Source: a virus | Direction: 5' to 3' (one strand) | Length of the DNA: 64,000 nucleotides | Virus record (IMG/VR): IMGVR_UViG_3300044957_000346 | Span: 1 to 64,000 of that record | Part shown: positions 15,909 through 25,668 of the stretch, in pieces | How the letters are laid out: each line of letters opens with the position of its first letter | Numbering within the stretch: the first letter of the stretch is position 1 | The notes under the pieces: generated by a model | Told to the model about the DNA's origin: nothing | Seen by the model: the letters and a program-made list of their open reading frames with translations, nothing else | The model's database searches: none | Position numbers and translations under genes: made by a program

Positions 15909-16937
15909 ATGCTAAGTCAACTAGAGAAAAATTAAAAAATGCAGCAATAAATCAAGGATTGGGAAAATATAAAATATATGAACGAGAAAATTATTGTGAT
16001 ACGGAAATTAAAAGTTTAGTAGAAAAGTATAAAAATTTGCCAAAATATACCGATATTTTTAATTCAACTATAACATATAAATCGGAACATATTTGGAGAA
16101 ACTCTATAATAAGAAAAATGGATATTTCTTCGTGTAATTTATTTTTCTATCTTTTAGAAGATAATATTCCCGATTGTAAGTATTGTAATATTAAATTATC
16201 AATTGATTCATATTCATATGGTGGGAAGGGTTTTTCATTTAAAGGATTTAAAAAATATTGTCTAATTTGTACAAATAATCAAAACTATAAAAGATATAAA
16301 CATTCTAAAGAATCAGTTTTAAAATTTAAAATTTCAAAATTAAAATGGACAAATTCAAAATCAGGAAAGTTATTTTATAAAAAACTCGGAAAACAAAATA
16401 GTATAGGTTTAAAAAAAATATTTTCAAACAGATCAGGGGCGTAATCAAATTGAAAAAACATCATTAAAACAATCAAAAATTTTAAAAGAAAAAATATTAA
16501 AGGGAGAATTTCATCCAAATATAACAAACAGTTGGACAAATTGGAATGCTATAATTACATTAGAAAATAAAATATATAAGTTTAGAAGTTCATGGGAAGC
16601 TTCATTTTTTGTTAGTAACACTCATTGTAAATATGAGTATATTAGGATACCATATATTGATAAACATGACAAAACTAAAACTTATATTGCGGATTTTTAT
16701 GATGAAAAAAACAAAATTTTATATGAACTAAAACCTAGATCCGTATTTAAAAAAGAAGTAGTAAAAATAAATCAAGTTATAGAATATTGCATAAAAAATG
16801 AAATAAAATTTATATGGTTGAATGAAAACAACATTCTAAATCATATTGACAAAAAAGATTTCTCGGATGATAATCTAAATCAATACAATAAAATGTTAGA
16901 GGGTATTTATGGTAAAAATAAAAATAAAATCAATTAA
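15902..16937 (+). pseudogene. Vsr-like homing endonuclease relic, 5' truncated and frameshifted
   Basis: The open frame begins without ATG at the end of the FkbM gene (NAKSTREKL...). It includes a zinc-like pair CKYC...CLIC, and shifts frame at an A8 run near 16415. The second part holds FRSSWEASFF, then YIADFYDEK and LYELKPRS, the D...E-x-K core of Vsr/EDxHD nucleases. It ends at 16937, overlapping the C-half gene by 29 nt. Nucleases of this type are known from fractured split-intein loci in environmental phage sequences. It is probably inactive as read. Confidence 0.75.
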
Positions 16938-17643
16938 AAAATTGGAAGAAAAAATGCATGTATATGATTTATCAGTGGATGGAAATCATAACTTTTTCAT
17001 AGGAAACAAACCAACTTTAACATCAAATTGTGATTTTTTAACGACTGAAGCTCAGGCATCTCTTCGTAATTTGATGGAAACATATAGTCAAACTACGAGG
17101 TTTATTTTGACTTGTAATTATGTTGAGAAGATCATCAAGCCTCTTATTAGTCGTTGTCAAGTGTTTGATATTGAACCGCCTACTCCAAAGAATGTAGCGA
17201 TTCATATCAAGAATATCTTGGATAAAGAGAATATTAAGTACGAATTGCCATCTCTTAAGAACGTATTGGATGATTTTTATCCAGATGTACGGAAGATTAT
17301 CAACTTCGTACAACAGAATAGCACTAGTGGTACATTGAAGATTGTCAAAAATCAAAATGCAAGTTTTGATCTTAAAAACAAAATTATTGAACTTCTGAAG
17401 GGTTCAAAAACAAACTCAAGTGCGTTTAATGATATTCGACAACTTGTAAATGACGCGGGTGCAAAAGTATATGACGAACTGTATAGTGAATTGTATGTCA
17501 GAACAAAAGAATATGCTCCTAATAAAGAAACTTCAGTAATTATTGATATAGCAGAACATACTTATCAAAGTAGCATGGTTGTGGATAAAGAAATTACGTT
17601 CATGGCTTGTATTGCTAAATTGATAAAAACAATCGGTAAATGA
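16909..17643 (+). CDS. gp44: Clamp loader piece 3: intein-2 C-half plus C-terminal extein
   Basis: Residues 1-40 are the intein C-half. From C41 (CDFLTTEAQASLRNLMETYS) to 244 is the rest of the AAA+ domain with sensor 1 FILTCNY, the Arg finger region SRCQVF, and the collar domain. Total spliced clamp loader is 62+52+204=318 aa, against 319 in T4 gp44. GAGGG lies 7 nt before the ATG as a possible ribosome-binding site. It overlaps the following glycosyltransferase by ATGA. Confidence 0.9.
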   Translation: MVKIKIKSIKKLEEKMHVYDLSVDGNHNFFIGNKPTLTSNCDFLTTEAQASLRNLMETYSQTTRFILTCNYVEKIIKPLISRCQVFDIEPPTPKNVAIHIKNILDKENIKYELPSLKNVLDDFYPDVRKIINFVQQNSTSGTLKIVKNQNASFDLKNKIIELLKGSKTNSSAFNDIRQLVNDAGAKVYDELYSELYVRTKEYAPNKETSVIIDIAEHTYQSSMVVDKEITFMACIAKLIKTIGK

Positions 17644-18740
17644 TAAAGAAACTGGCAAGAATAGTTAATAGTAAACCAGTCATTCTTTCATCTGTCGAAA
17701 TAAACGACATAGGTAATATTAAATATATTGGTCAAAGCGGCACTAGCGGTTATGCTAGTGCCGCTAAAGGATATTTAGCAGACTATGTATTACGTAATGT
17801 ATCTGTTAGTTGGGTACCTTTAATATTTGACAATAGTAACAATGACAAAAAGTATTATGTAGATGCTTTGGCTGAGAGCACGATAGGTATATCATACGAT
17901 AGTTACGATACTTTAATATTACACAGTACGCCGGATATTTGGAACGATTTACTGTTGACGCACAGAGATAGAACTAAAAATATAGTAGGATATTGTACTT
18001 GGGAAACAAACAAACTTCCTCCAAAGTGGATAAATTCTATTAATCTTGTATCGGAGGTGTGGGTACCATCTGTCTTTAATAAAGAATGTTTTATAAATTC
18101 AGGAGTAAAATCTGATATAAAAGTTGTACCTCATATATGGCATCCTCAAAAGTTAATAGACAAAGATAACATAACCATATATGATCATGTTAGAAATGTG
18201 GTATCAAAGAGTAAATATACATTTTATAGTATTGGAGAATTAAATTTCAGAAAAGGTATAGAGGATTTGGTAAAAACATTTGATAAATTTAACGATGATT
18301 ATCCAGATACTCAACTAATATTAAAAGTTCATTATAAAGAGTACTCTCAAGTTAATAAAAAATATTGTATAGATATTCTAAGTAAATTAACAAACAAACT
18401 AGGCAAATCAATTTATCTTATACTAGATAATATAAGTAATAAACAAATTTTAGCTTTACATAGTTTTGGTGATTGTTATGTTAGTCTAAACAAAGGTGAG
18501 GGATTTGGTTTAACTATATTTGACGCGTTTAATTATGGTAATAAAGTTATTACTACAGGTTATGGTGGTCAAGTAGATTATCTCGGTTTAGATTATGAGG
18601 GATTAGTAAAATATAAAATAGATAAAGTAAGTGGTATGGAGTCGTTTAGCACTAATTATTCTATAGATCAAGAATGGGCATATCCAAATCTAGATAGTGC
18701 TTATGAATTAATGAAAAAATGTTATGAAGCTAAATTTTAA
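17640..18740 (+). CDS. Glycosyltransferase family 4-like (GT-B)
   Basis: 366 aa. The N-terminal half contains SGYASAAKGY and WETNKLP. The C-terminal half has SIGELNFRKGIEDLVKTF and NKGEGFGLTIFDAFNYG, the E-x7-E-like donor-binding region of GT4 enzymes. Closely resembles the GT4-like protein at 35676 (shared TPDIW/VPDIW, WETNKL, GEGFGL). It probably transfers a hexose onto a phage or host glycan. Confidence 0.8.
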   Translation: MIKKLARIVNSKPVILSSVEINDIGNIKYIGQSGTSGYASAAKGYLADYVLRNVSVSWVPLIFDNSNNDKKYYVDALAESTIGISYDSYDTLILHSTPDIWNDLLLTHRDRTKNIVGYCTWETNKLPPKWINSINLVSEVWVPSVFNKECFINSGVKSDIKVVPHIWHPQKLIDKDNITIYDHVRNVVSKSKYTFYSIGELNFRKGIEDLVKTFDKFNDDYPDTQLILKVHYKEYSQVNKKYCIDILSKLTNKLGKSIYLILDNISNKQILALHSFGDCYVSLNKGEGFGLTIFDAFNYGNKVITTGYGGQVDYLGLDYEGLVKYKIDKVSGMESFSTNYSIDQEWAYPNLDSAYELMKKCYEAKF

Positions 18741-19086
18741 ACAGTTAGATAAAACCAAAAAACAAATACAATTTGTTGAAGGTATATACAACTTTGAGGA
18801 AAACAAAAATTCAAAGTGGATATGGACATCGGCAAAGTTTTCAGGCTATGCTAAAAATATAGAATACATCACATTAACAGTTGTTAGTGAAATGGAAAAT
18901 GTTTTGACATGCGATGAAGAATCTGTGGATTTAAAACCCGCGTGTCTAAATATAGTTAAAATTAAAGTTAATGATGGTGGATTGTTTAGTCTAAAATTGA
19001 ATAATTCATATTTTGCCGTTGGAGATAATCGTGAATTGGGTGTAAAGATAATTGGCATATCAGTTGACAATGATGTAATTTTTTAA
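18724..19086 (+). CDS. Hypothetical beta-rich protein (120 aa)
   Basis: It overlaps the end of the glycosyltransferase by 17 nt. Predicted strands such as EYITLTVVSEMENV and LGVKIIGISV resemble small beta-sandwich accessory domains found attached to glycosyltransferases. It may be a separate C-terminal domain of that enzyme. Not recognised further. Confidence 0.45.
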   Translation: MKLNFKQLDKTKKQIQFVEGIYNFEENKNSKWIWTSAKFSGYAKNIEYITLTVVSEMENVLTCDEESVDLKPACLNIVKIKVNDGGLFSLKLNNSYFAVGDNRELGVKIIGISVDNDVIF

Positions 19087-19090
19087 ATGT

Positions 19091-20014
19091 ATGAATAAAA
19101 CTGATAAAATTTATATTGCGGGCCATAATGGACTAGTTGGATCTTCTATTGTGAGATTATTGAAAAAATTGGGATACAATAATCTATTAACCGCAGACTT
19201 TAGTGATCTTGATTTAAGGAATCAATTGCAAGTTAACAATTGGTTTGTTAAAAACAAACCTGATTATGTATTTCTTGCTGCTGCTAAAGTTGGAGGTATA
19301 TCTTATAATAAAACATATCCAGCAGATTTTATATATGATAACTTAATGATTCAAACCAATGTTATACATGCGAGTTATCTAAATAATGTAAAGAAGTTAT
19401 TGTTTCTTGGTAGCAGTTGTATTTATCCAAAAGAAAATCCATTACCTATCAATGAAAATAGATTATTAACCGGACCATTAGAACCAACTAATGAATCGTA
19501 TGCATTGGCAAAAATAACAGGGTTGAAGATGACGCAATATTATAGGGACCAATATGGATGTAATTTTATATCTGTTATGCCTTGCAATTTATATGGTCCA
19601 AATGATTGTTTTGATGTGAATAAATGTCATGTCATACCCGCGTTAATTACAAAGTTTCATAATGCCAAGATCAATAAATTGAATGATATTGTAATGTGGG
19701 GTACTGGTGCTGCAAAACGAGAATTTTTGTATGTAGACGATTTGGCAGAAGCTTTGTATTTTTTAATGAAAAACTATAATGACCGTAATCATATTAATGT
19801 CGGATCTGGATACGAAGTAGGAATGAAAGAATTGTTTACTATGATATCTGAATTGGTTGGATACACCGGTGAGTTAGTATTTGATACATCTAAACCAGAC
19901 GGAACTATATCCAAGATGATTGATAATACCAAAATCAAAGATTTAGGGTGGTCGCCAAAAATTCAATTGAACGATGGATTGAGAGAAACTTACGATTGGT
20001 ATATAAATAATTAA
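19091..20014 (+). CDS. fcl: GDP-L-fucose synthase
   Basis: 307 aa, near the usual 310-320. It has the Rossmann motif AGHNGLVGS (G-x2-G-x2-G), the catalytic SSC region GSSCIYP, and Y-x3-K in ESYALAKITG. The fold is an extended SDR that epimerises and reduces GDP-4-keto-6-deoxymannose to GDP-L-fucose. The first enzyme (Gmd) is encoded 20 kb away at 40167, and a fucosyltransferase follows at 22765. The phage therefore appears to carry a whole fucosylation route. Confidence 0.92.
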   Translation: MNKTDKIYIAGHNGLVGSSIVRLLKKLGYNNLLTADFSDLDLRNQLQVNNWFVKNKPDYVFLAAAKVGGISYNKTYPADFIYDNLMIQTNVIHASYLNNVKKLLFLGSSCIYPKENPLPINENRLLTGPLEPTNESYALAKITGLKMTQYYRDQYGCNFISVMPCNLYGPNDCFDVNKCHVIPALITKFHNAKINKLNDIVMWGTGAAKREFLYVDDLAEALYFLMKNYNDRNHINVGSGYEVGMKELFTMISELVGYTGELVFDTSKPDGTISKMIDNTKIKDLGWSPKIQLNDGLRETYDWYINN

Positions 20015-20018
20015 ATTT

Positions 20019-20963
20019 ATGAAGTTTAAAACTGTCTTTATAGCAAGCAAAAGAATAAATTATTTTGAAATAACATTATTGTCTATTAAAGATCAAATAG
20101 ATGAGTGTGAACTTTATATAGACGGAGACGAACATGATGTGGGGATAATGCAAAACATTAATACTTTTAAAAAATATTTTCCAACTTCAATTATAAATAA
20201 AGTTTCTCATAAAAATCCAGATCTAACAATTAGTAAAATATTTATCGATAATTTTAATAAAAATATTGAAAATTTGTTTTTGGTCGAGGACGATTTGTAT
20301 TTTAGTCACAATTATGTAAAACAATCTAAGCAGTTATATGAATTTATAAAAGATGACGATAGAATAGTGACATTCAGCTGTTTTAGTAGAGAAACATTAG
20401 GATGGTCACACGAAGAAATTGTTAAATATAAAAACTGTCTAGTACCACAACACAATCACATAGGAACATTTATAAAATTTGATCTCTTTGAAAGATTGTA
20501 CAAAAATTACATCGAAGAATATCATAATTTATTAGTAAGAGATAGAACTACACAATTAATTAAAAATTATTGCAGACGAGAGTTGCAAATTTACAACAAT
20601 AGTTATCCTATTGACGCATTTTATTCGATGTTAATTCGACGAGATGGCAAATATAGAGTATCAACTGTTTATAATAAATTGATCAATCGTGGAGAAATTG
20701 GTACCAATTGTAATCCAAAAGTTTATTTAGACGAAGGGTGGTATAAATGTAATTATATAGAAGATTTTATTAATAATTTTTCCTTTGAACCAGATAATCC
20801 AAATTGGCCAACGTGGTATTACTTTAAAGTTATAAGAAATCTTTTTGTGGGTAGAGATTGGATAGAAAAATTCGTTGGTGATCACGAAAATGCAACTGAA
20901 GAAGGTAAACTGGAAAAAATTGAGAGACTTAAGGTTGAGTACAAAGATTCATTTGATATGTGA
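20019..20963 (+). CDS. GT-A type glycosyltransferase
   Basis: 314 aa. It opens KTVFIASKRINYFEITLLSI and has LFLVEDDLYFSHNYV, a D-x-D-like metal site with following acceptor-site features as in GT2/GT13-like enzymes. It overlaps the next gene (GTG start) by 4 nt. Acceptor unknown. Confidence 0.6.
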   Translation: MKFKTVFIASKRINYFEITLLSIKDQIDECELYIDGDEHDVGIMQNINTFKKYFPTSIINKVSHKNPDLTISKIFIDNFNKNIENLFLVEDDLYFSHNYVKQSKQLYEFIKDDDRIVTFSCFSRETLGWSHEEIVKYKNCLVPQHNHIGTFIKFDLFERLYKNYIEEYHNLLVRDRTTQLIKNYCRRELQIYNNSYPIDAFYSMLIRRDGKYRVSTVYNKLINRGEIGTNCNPKVYLDEGWYKCNYIEDFINNFSFEPDNPNWPTWYYFKVIRNLFVGRDWIEKFVGDHENATEEGKLEKIERLKVEYKDSFDM

Positions 20964-22015
20964 AAGTTTTAGTTACCACAACTGCATTTAATTTATATCA
21001 GAGGCTGTCGCCATTTTACGACACACTTCGTAAAATATATGGGTATGAAATTATATATCTTCCTATAGAAGAAGTTACATCGACTACACTCAACAATGTA
21101 GACATTTGTTTATATGATTATTTTGACATGTCACATAGTCGTGATGCTCATAACTCAATGGTTATAGGTGCAAACTCAAAAAAAGAAATATTTTTTAATT
21201 TTAAAGGCAAGTTATATTTTTTTATAACCGACGATGGAAATGCATCTTATATACAAGGGTTGGATGAAGAGATATTTGACAGATTAGATGGTTGGTTGTG
21301 TTTGATGAAAAGATCTGACACGGATGTATTTTATAATAAAAAATACAATCATAAATATTGTTTGATGCCTAGATATGTGATTCGGGTTAATGAACCAAGA
21401 CTGTCATATCTATCTAAACAAAATAATTTGTTTTTTTATGGAAGAACTAGTGGCGCAAATTCTTTTAATGGTAAAAATAAAAGAGTGGAGAGTTTAAAAA
21501 TAATTCAAAAAAATAAATGTTTATCCGAACATTTCTCAGGAGGCACAATTGATGATACAATACTAGAATTAGGAAACAACCAGAATGAAGAGTATAATAA
21601 AACGATTCCATATGTGCATAAAGATCAATGGCTTACATTTGATGAATTTTTAAAAAAAATAAATGAGAATAGATTGAGTCTTTGTATACCTGGAAATTCT
21701 AATCTTGGAATTCGAAATTATGCTACATTGGGTGTGGGATCTACAATGATATCCACAAATTTATTGAAAGATCCAGTTGATTGGTTCTTTAGTGAAAAAT
21801 TAAAAGATTGTTTTTATGAAATTAAAGACGACTTAAGTGATTTAGAATATATTTATGAATATGCTTTGACGCACGAAATTGAATCTGAAAAAATTGCTGA
21901 TCGTGGATATCATATTTTTATGAAATATTTTCAACTTGAAATTGACAATACATATAATTCCATAGTTTTAAATCACTTGAAAGAAGATCTTAAAAAAATT
22001 AATTTTCCTATATGA
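20960..22015 (+). CDS. Putative GT-B/exostosin-like glycosyltransferase
   Basis: 351 aa with GTG start in a TGTGA overlap. KLYFFITDDGN near 90, FFYGRTSG near 155, then a C-terminal LCIPGNSNLGIRNYATLG, reminiscent of the donor-binding end of exostosin/GT47-type enzymes. Assigned by these fragments and by operon context only. Confidence 0.45.
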   Translation: MKVLVTTTAFNLYQRLSPFYDTLRKIYGYEIIYLPIEEVTSTTLNNVDICLYDYFDMSHSRDAHNSMVIGANSKKEIFFNFKGKLYFFITDDGNASYIQGLDEEIFDRLDGWLCLMKRSDTDVFYNKKYNHKYCLMPRYVIRVNEPRLSYLSKQNNLFFYGRTSGANSFNGKNKRVESLKIIQKNKCLSEHFSGGTIDDTILELGNNQNEEYNKTIPYVHKDQWLTFDEFLKKINENRLSLCIPGNSNLGIRNYATLGVGSTMISTNLLKDPVDWFFSEKLKDCFYEIKDDLSDLEYIYEYALTHEIESEKIADRGYHIFMKYFQLEIDNTYNSIVLNHLKEDLKKINFPI

Positions 22016-22692
22016 TCGATCAATTTGTAGATAAAATTTTTATTATAAATTTAAATCATCGAATTGATAGATGGTCTCTTATTACTTCACAATTAGATCG
22101 GCTCAATATTAAAAATTATGAAAGATTTCCCGCATATATTTATAAGAATGATAACATTTCTAATTATATATGTGGAAATGTGGGGTGTATAATTTCACAT
22201 TACTTGATAAATGAAGTATCAAGATCACACGGATATAAAAAAATTTTAATATTGGAAGATGATTGCGAGTTCTTAGAAGAAAATTATTATAATTACAATT
22301 TTAAAAAATCATTCATGTTTCTAGAAAATTGTGGGTACGATATGTTTTATTTAGGCGCTACATTTCATAAATATGATATCGAACCTATTAATGATTATGT
22401 TGATCAAATAAACCAATGTTGTGCAACGCATGCCATAATTACAGATGTTAATATAATATATGACAGGTTTAAAACTAGATATGACAGTGTTGATGGAATA
22501 ATAAATTATTCTGCCAAAAGTGATGTTGATACATCCATATTTACTATCGATGGTACTTATGGATCATTTAATCTGAGGAGATTTGTAACAAACCCTATAT
22601 TGGCTATTCAACGGCCATCTCACAGTGATATAACTGGTCATTTTGCTGCCACAAATCAATATAATATGTGGAAAGAAGCAAAAGTAATTTAA
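22012..22692 (+). CDS. GT25-family LPS-type glycosyltransferase
   Basis: 226 aa. IFIINLNHRIDRWSL is the diagnostic N-terminus of GT25 (LPS galactosyltransferase) proteins. GCIISHYLI and ILILEDDCEF are the second and third conserved blocks, with EDD as metal site. Two other GT25-like genes lie in the island (24473, 29741). Confidence 0.8.
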   Translation: MIDQFVDKIFIINLNHRIDRWSLITSQLDRLNIKNYERFPAYIYKNDNISNYICGNVGCIISHYLINEVSRSHGYKKILILEDDCEFLEENYYNYNFKKSFMFLENCGYDMFYLGATFHKYDIEPINDYVDQINQCCATHAIITDVNIIYDRFKTRYDSVDGIINYSAKSDVDTSIFTIDGTYGSFNLRRFVTNPILAIQRPSHSDITGHFAATNQYNMWKEAKVI

Positions 22693-22697
22693 TTTAT

Positions 22698-22775
22698 ATG
22701 ACTTGGGACGATGTAAAATTAAAAGACATATCAGAATTAAATATCCGGAATTTGGAGATGTTACTTAAATTTTAG
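22698..22775 (+). CDS. Short ORF (25 aa), probably a gene remnant
   Basis: MTWDDVKLKDISELNIRN and a few further residues, then TAG. It overlaps the convergent fucosyltransferase end by 11 nt. It may be the first codons of a truncated gene; no function suggested. Confidence 0.25.
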   Translation: MTWDDVKLKDISELNIRNLEMLLKF

Positions 22776-23526
22776 CCCATCTATCTGGAAGTATGTCTTT
22801 ACTATTAATTTGTTCAAACCACTTTGATGGACATATCACTTTATTATTATTTTTATTCATCCAAGCTCCCCACCAACTGAATGTGCTATTTGATATGATA
22901 TTATGATCACAAAATGACATCAGATACATGTCAATTAAATCGGACTCATTTTCTACGAAGTAGAATTTATCACCGATAAACGATTGCTTACAGTAATCTA
23001 TATCGTCGCTAAAAATTAAAAATTTACAATTTTTGAAATTAGTTATAGCACTATAATAGTACTCTAAATTACATGGGGGATGTATATGTGATAAATTCAT
23101 ATAATTTCCCCGTCTAACATGAATAGATACCGTGTTGTTATGAATAAACTCAGAATATTTGGTGTTAATATAAGATTTTATGTCGTCCGTTGGAGAAAAT
23201 AAATCTAAAATTTCCTCTCTATACCGCATAAAATATTTTTCACATTGAAAATATCCATTTAATTTTATATTAACGTCCAATGGAATTGATATTGGGGTGT
23301 ATGTAAATGAAGGTTCATTATATAGATGAAAGTTTGATATATCGTTTATTAATTTAAATTTTCTAAATATGCTGCTTGTATAATTACTAGGGTGTGTATG
23401 TAAGTACCCTTTATGATCTAGATGTATACAAGGTGTTAGTTTTTTTTCAAGACCAACTGCATATGTTGTTGCTAGTCCAAACATCATATTTCCTAATCCG
23501 CCTAATAATTGACAAGTAATATCCAT
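22765..23526 (-). CDS. Alpha-1,2-fucosyltransferase-like (GT11)
   Basis: 253 aa. GGLGNMMFG at the N-terminus, the donor-site motif VSIHVRRGNY, and SNSTFSWWGAWM near the C-terminus are the three GT11 signatures. It uses GDP-L-fucose, the product of the Gmd and Fcl enzymes encoded here. It is the only leftward gene in this stretch, so it may have its own promoter or have been inverted. Confidence 0.88.
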   Translation of the reverse strand: MDITCQLLGGLGNMMFGLATTYAVGLEKKLTPCIHLDHKGYLHTHPSNYTSSIFRKFKLINDISNFHLYNEPSFTYTPISIPLDVNIKLNGYFQCEKYFMRYREEILDLFSPTDDIKSYINTKYSEFIHNNTVSIHVRRGNYMNLSHIHPPCNLEYYYSAITNFKNCKFLIFSDDIDYCKQSFIGDKFYFVENESDLIDMYLMSFCDHNIISNSTFSWWGAWMNKNNNKVICPSKWFEQINSKDILPDRWAKI

Positions 23527-23549
23527 AATATAATTTAATAAACCTTAAA

Positions 23550-24476
23550 ATGCGTCAATATATATGTATGACAGTTGCAAATAAACCGATGATTTTCGAT
23601 TTAAGACATTTAGATGTTGAAGTGTTTAAAAAGTTTGACGGTATATGTAATTATTTTAATCCGTCACATTTTAACGGTAAAACTATATTTCGTCGTGAAA
23701 GTAAATTTGAAAATAAACTATTATTTAGTGACATAGTAGATGATCAAGATAATATCATATTACAACATCGTATAGACGAAAACTATTTATGGAGTTATGA
23801 AGATGCTAGATTTATTAATGAAAATGAAATAAGCGTATGTTGTTGTAAAAGAGATAAAAATCGCTTGGGTAAAATAATTAATGTAGAGTTTAAAAAATAT
23901 AATTTAACTACAAAAGAATTCACACATTTTAAAACACAAAACTCATATTTCGAAAAACACTGGCAGTTTTATAGTGATAAAATTATCTATCATGTTAATC
24001 CATACACAATATTAGATCTTAATGAAAATATTATTTATAAAAATCTGATTAATTGGCAACCGTGGATAGAGAAGTATGGTAATCCGGGGTTAAGTACAAA
24101 TATATTTGAATTAAATAGTAAAAAATATCTATTGTTTCATAGTTATATAGCATTAGAAAAATTATATTTTAAATATTATGTTGGTATAATGTCATTAGAT
24201 AATGATTTGAAGCCTATTGGATATTCACAAGACGCATTGTTTGAATCAAATAAATCATATAGCGATCCTACACTTCTTGAATCTTTGTGGCAATGGCGTA
24301 ATACTGAACTAGCACCAGTTGTTAAATATGAAGTTATATTTCCAATGAATGTAGTGGTGGATAATGAAAATATTAATATATATAGTGGATTAAATGATTG
24401 TAGTGCTGTAAATATAAAAATAGATAAACAAGTTTTTATAGATGAAATAAAAAATCAACCGTTTGTATTAGTATGA
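23550..24476 (+). CDS. Five-bladed beta-propeller, GH130-like
   Basis: 308 aa. WSYEDARFI, NPGLSTNIFELNSKKYLLFHSY and YEVIFPMNVVV...IYSGLND reproduce repeated blade patterns and the acidic centre of GH130/GH43-type mannoside phosphorylases. It could cleave, phosphorolyse or transfer mannose-type units, or be a catalytically dead binding protein. Overlaps the next gene by 4 nt. Confidence 0.55.
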   Translation: MRQYICMTVANKPMIFDLRHLDVEVFKKFDGICNYFNPSHFNGKTIFRRESKFENKLLFSDIVDDQDNIILQHRIDENYLWSYEDARFINENEISVCCCKRDKNRLGKIINVEFKKYNLTTKEFTHFKTQNSYFEKHWQFYSDKIIYHVNPYTILDLNENIIYKNLINWQPWIEKYGNPGLSTNIFELNSKKYLLFHSYIALEKLYFKYYVGIMSLDNDLKPIGYSQDALFESNKSYSDPTLLESLWQWRNTELAPVVKYEVIFPMNVVVDNENINIYSGLNDCSAVNIKIDKQVFIDEIKNQPFVLV

Positions 24477-25108
24477 ATAATTTTTTTAATAAGATATATA
24501 TAATATCATCGTATGACACTAAAAATAGATTATCTGAATTAATTCCATTTTTAAAAAATGAAGGCATTGACGTAGAGATTGTTATAGCTCCTAAAAAAGA
24601 ATATTTTATTCCGGATTTTTCTAAAACATGTAAGTCGAAAGGAGCATTTAGTCATATTAGCGCAGCTGAGTCGATTTTCTTGAAAGAATCATTTTTAAAG
24701 TCTGATACTTTTTGTATCATGGAAGATGATATATTTTTTGCAGATGATTATATTAACAAATTAAATTTATTTTTCTCGAAATTATCAGACGATTGGGAAA
24801 TTTTAAATTTAGGATTTCATGAATATAATAATTTTAAATCTAAAACATCAAATTTGTTTTATAAATTAAAAACCGAAGATCGAATATGTGGTGCGCATAT
24901 CGTTGCATATAAAAATAAAACCGTTCCATTTTTAATAGATAAGTTGAACATATGTGAACATCCAATGGATTGGTTTTTGTGTGATCACATTTATCCAAAT
25001 TTTAATACTTATTTGTGTTTAGATAATATATTTTATGGTTCTTCATATAGAGAAAACGAAAACAATAAACATTTATATTATAAAAAATATGAATCGTCCT
25101 TGTTATGA
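24473..25108 (+). CDS. GT25-like glycosyltransferase
   Basis: 211 aa. IYIISSYDTKNRL matches the family N-terminus loosely, GAFSHISAAESI the second block, and FCIMEDDIFFADDYI the metal site. WEILNLGFHE is similar to WDVLNLGYHP in the protein at 29741, so these two are paralogues. Confidence 0.7.
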   Translation: MNNFFNKIYIISSYDTKNRLSELIPFLKNEGIDVEIVIAPKKEYFIPDFSKTCKSKGAFSHISAAESIFLKESFLKSDTFCIMEDDIFFADDYINKLNLFFSKLSDDWEILNLGFHEYNNFKSKTSNLFYKLKTEDRICGAHIVAYKNKTVPFLIDKLNICEHPMDWFLCDHIYPNFNTYLCLDNIFYGSSYRENENNKHLYYKKYESSLL

Positions 25109-25668
25109 AAAAATTAATAGTCGCGAGATATAATGAAAATTTAGATTGGTTAAATAAAATTAATTTTGAATCCGTTATATATAATAAAGGTGATATTGAT
25201 TCAAATTATATAAATTTACCAAATATAGGTCGTGAAGCTGATACTTATTTAAATTATATACTTTCTAATTATAATAATCTATCTGACATTACTGTTTTTA
25301 CACAAGCTAATCCATTTGATCATTGTTATGATTTTGTTGAAAAAGTTAATACTACCACTGATTTTAATAATGTGGTTTGGTTAGGTACAAACTGGGGTCC
25401 TGTAACTAAAAATTTTGAAGGTGGGCCTGGTGAACGGCCGTTACCATTATTAGATATATGTGAAGAATTATTTCAAATCAAATTTAGTAAAGATAAAACA
25501 TTTATTTTTTCAGCAGGTGCTCAATATATGGTTCCTAAAAATTTTATTTTAAAAAAATCGTTAAACTGGTGGAAAAACTGTTATATTGTTTTTAATAAGT
25601 ATATTGAAACTTCGCCGTGGGCGTATGAAAGAATTTGGCCTTTAATATGGAATTATGAAAATTTATAA
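25105..25668 (+). CDS. DUF3431-like protein
   Basis: 187 aa. VARYNENLDWL, NIGREADTYL, DITVFTQANPFDHCYDF and FSAGAQYMVPKNFI follow the conserved order of the DUF3431 family, often found in glycan clusters and thought to be glycosyltransferase-related. Activity unknown. Confidence 0.65.
   Translation: MKKLIVARYNENLDWLNKINFESVIYNKGDIDSNYINLPNIGREADTYLNYILSNYNNLSDITVFTQANPFDHCYDFVEKVNTTTDFNNVVWLGTNWGPVTKNFEGGPGERPLPLLDICEELFQIKFSKDKTFIFSAGAQYMVPKNFILKKSLNWWKNCYIVFNKYIETSPWAYERIWPLIWNYENL

Larger units (their letters stand above)
14944..17028 (+). other. Split intein 2 of clamp loader (Walker B)
   Basis: N-half 14944-15255 (104 aa, Cys1). C-half 16909-17028 (40 aa, DGNHNFFIGN...TSN) with +1 Cys. 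The last residues are Ser-Asn instead of His-Asn, seen in some active inteins. The break holds an FkbM-type methyltransferase gene and a Vsr-like homing endonuclease relic. Splicing restores LDE-CDFLT, a normal Walker B/sensor region. Confidence 0.87.

Noticed and set aside
13371-16908. Group I or II introns in the clamp loader
   Set aside because: Each break is bordered by coding intein blocks with proper starts, and no intron core could be recognised by eye.
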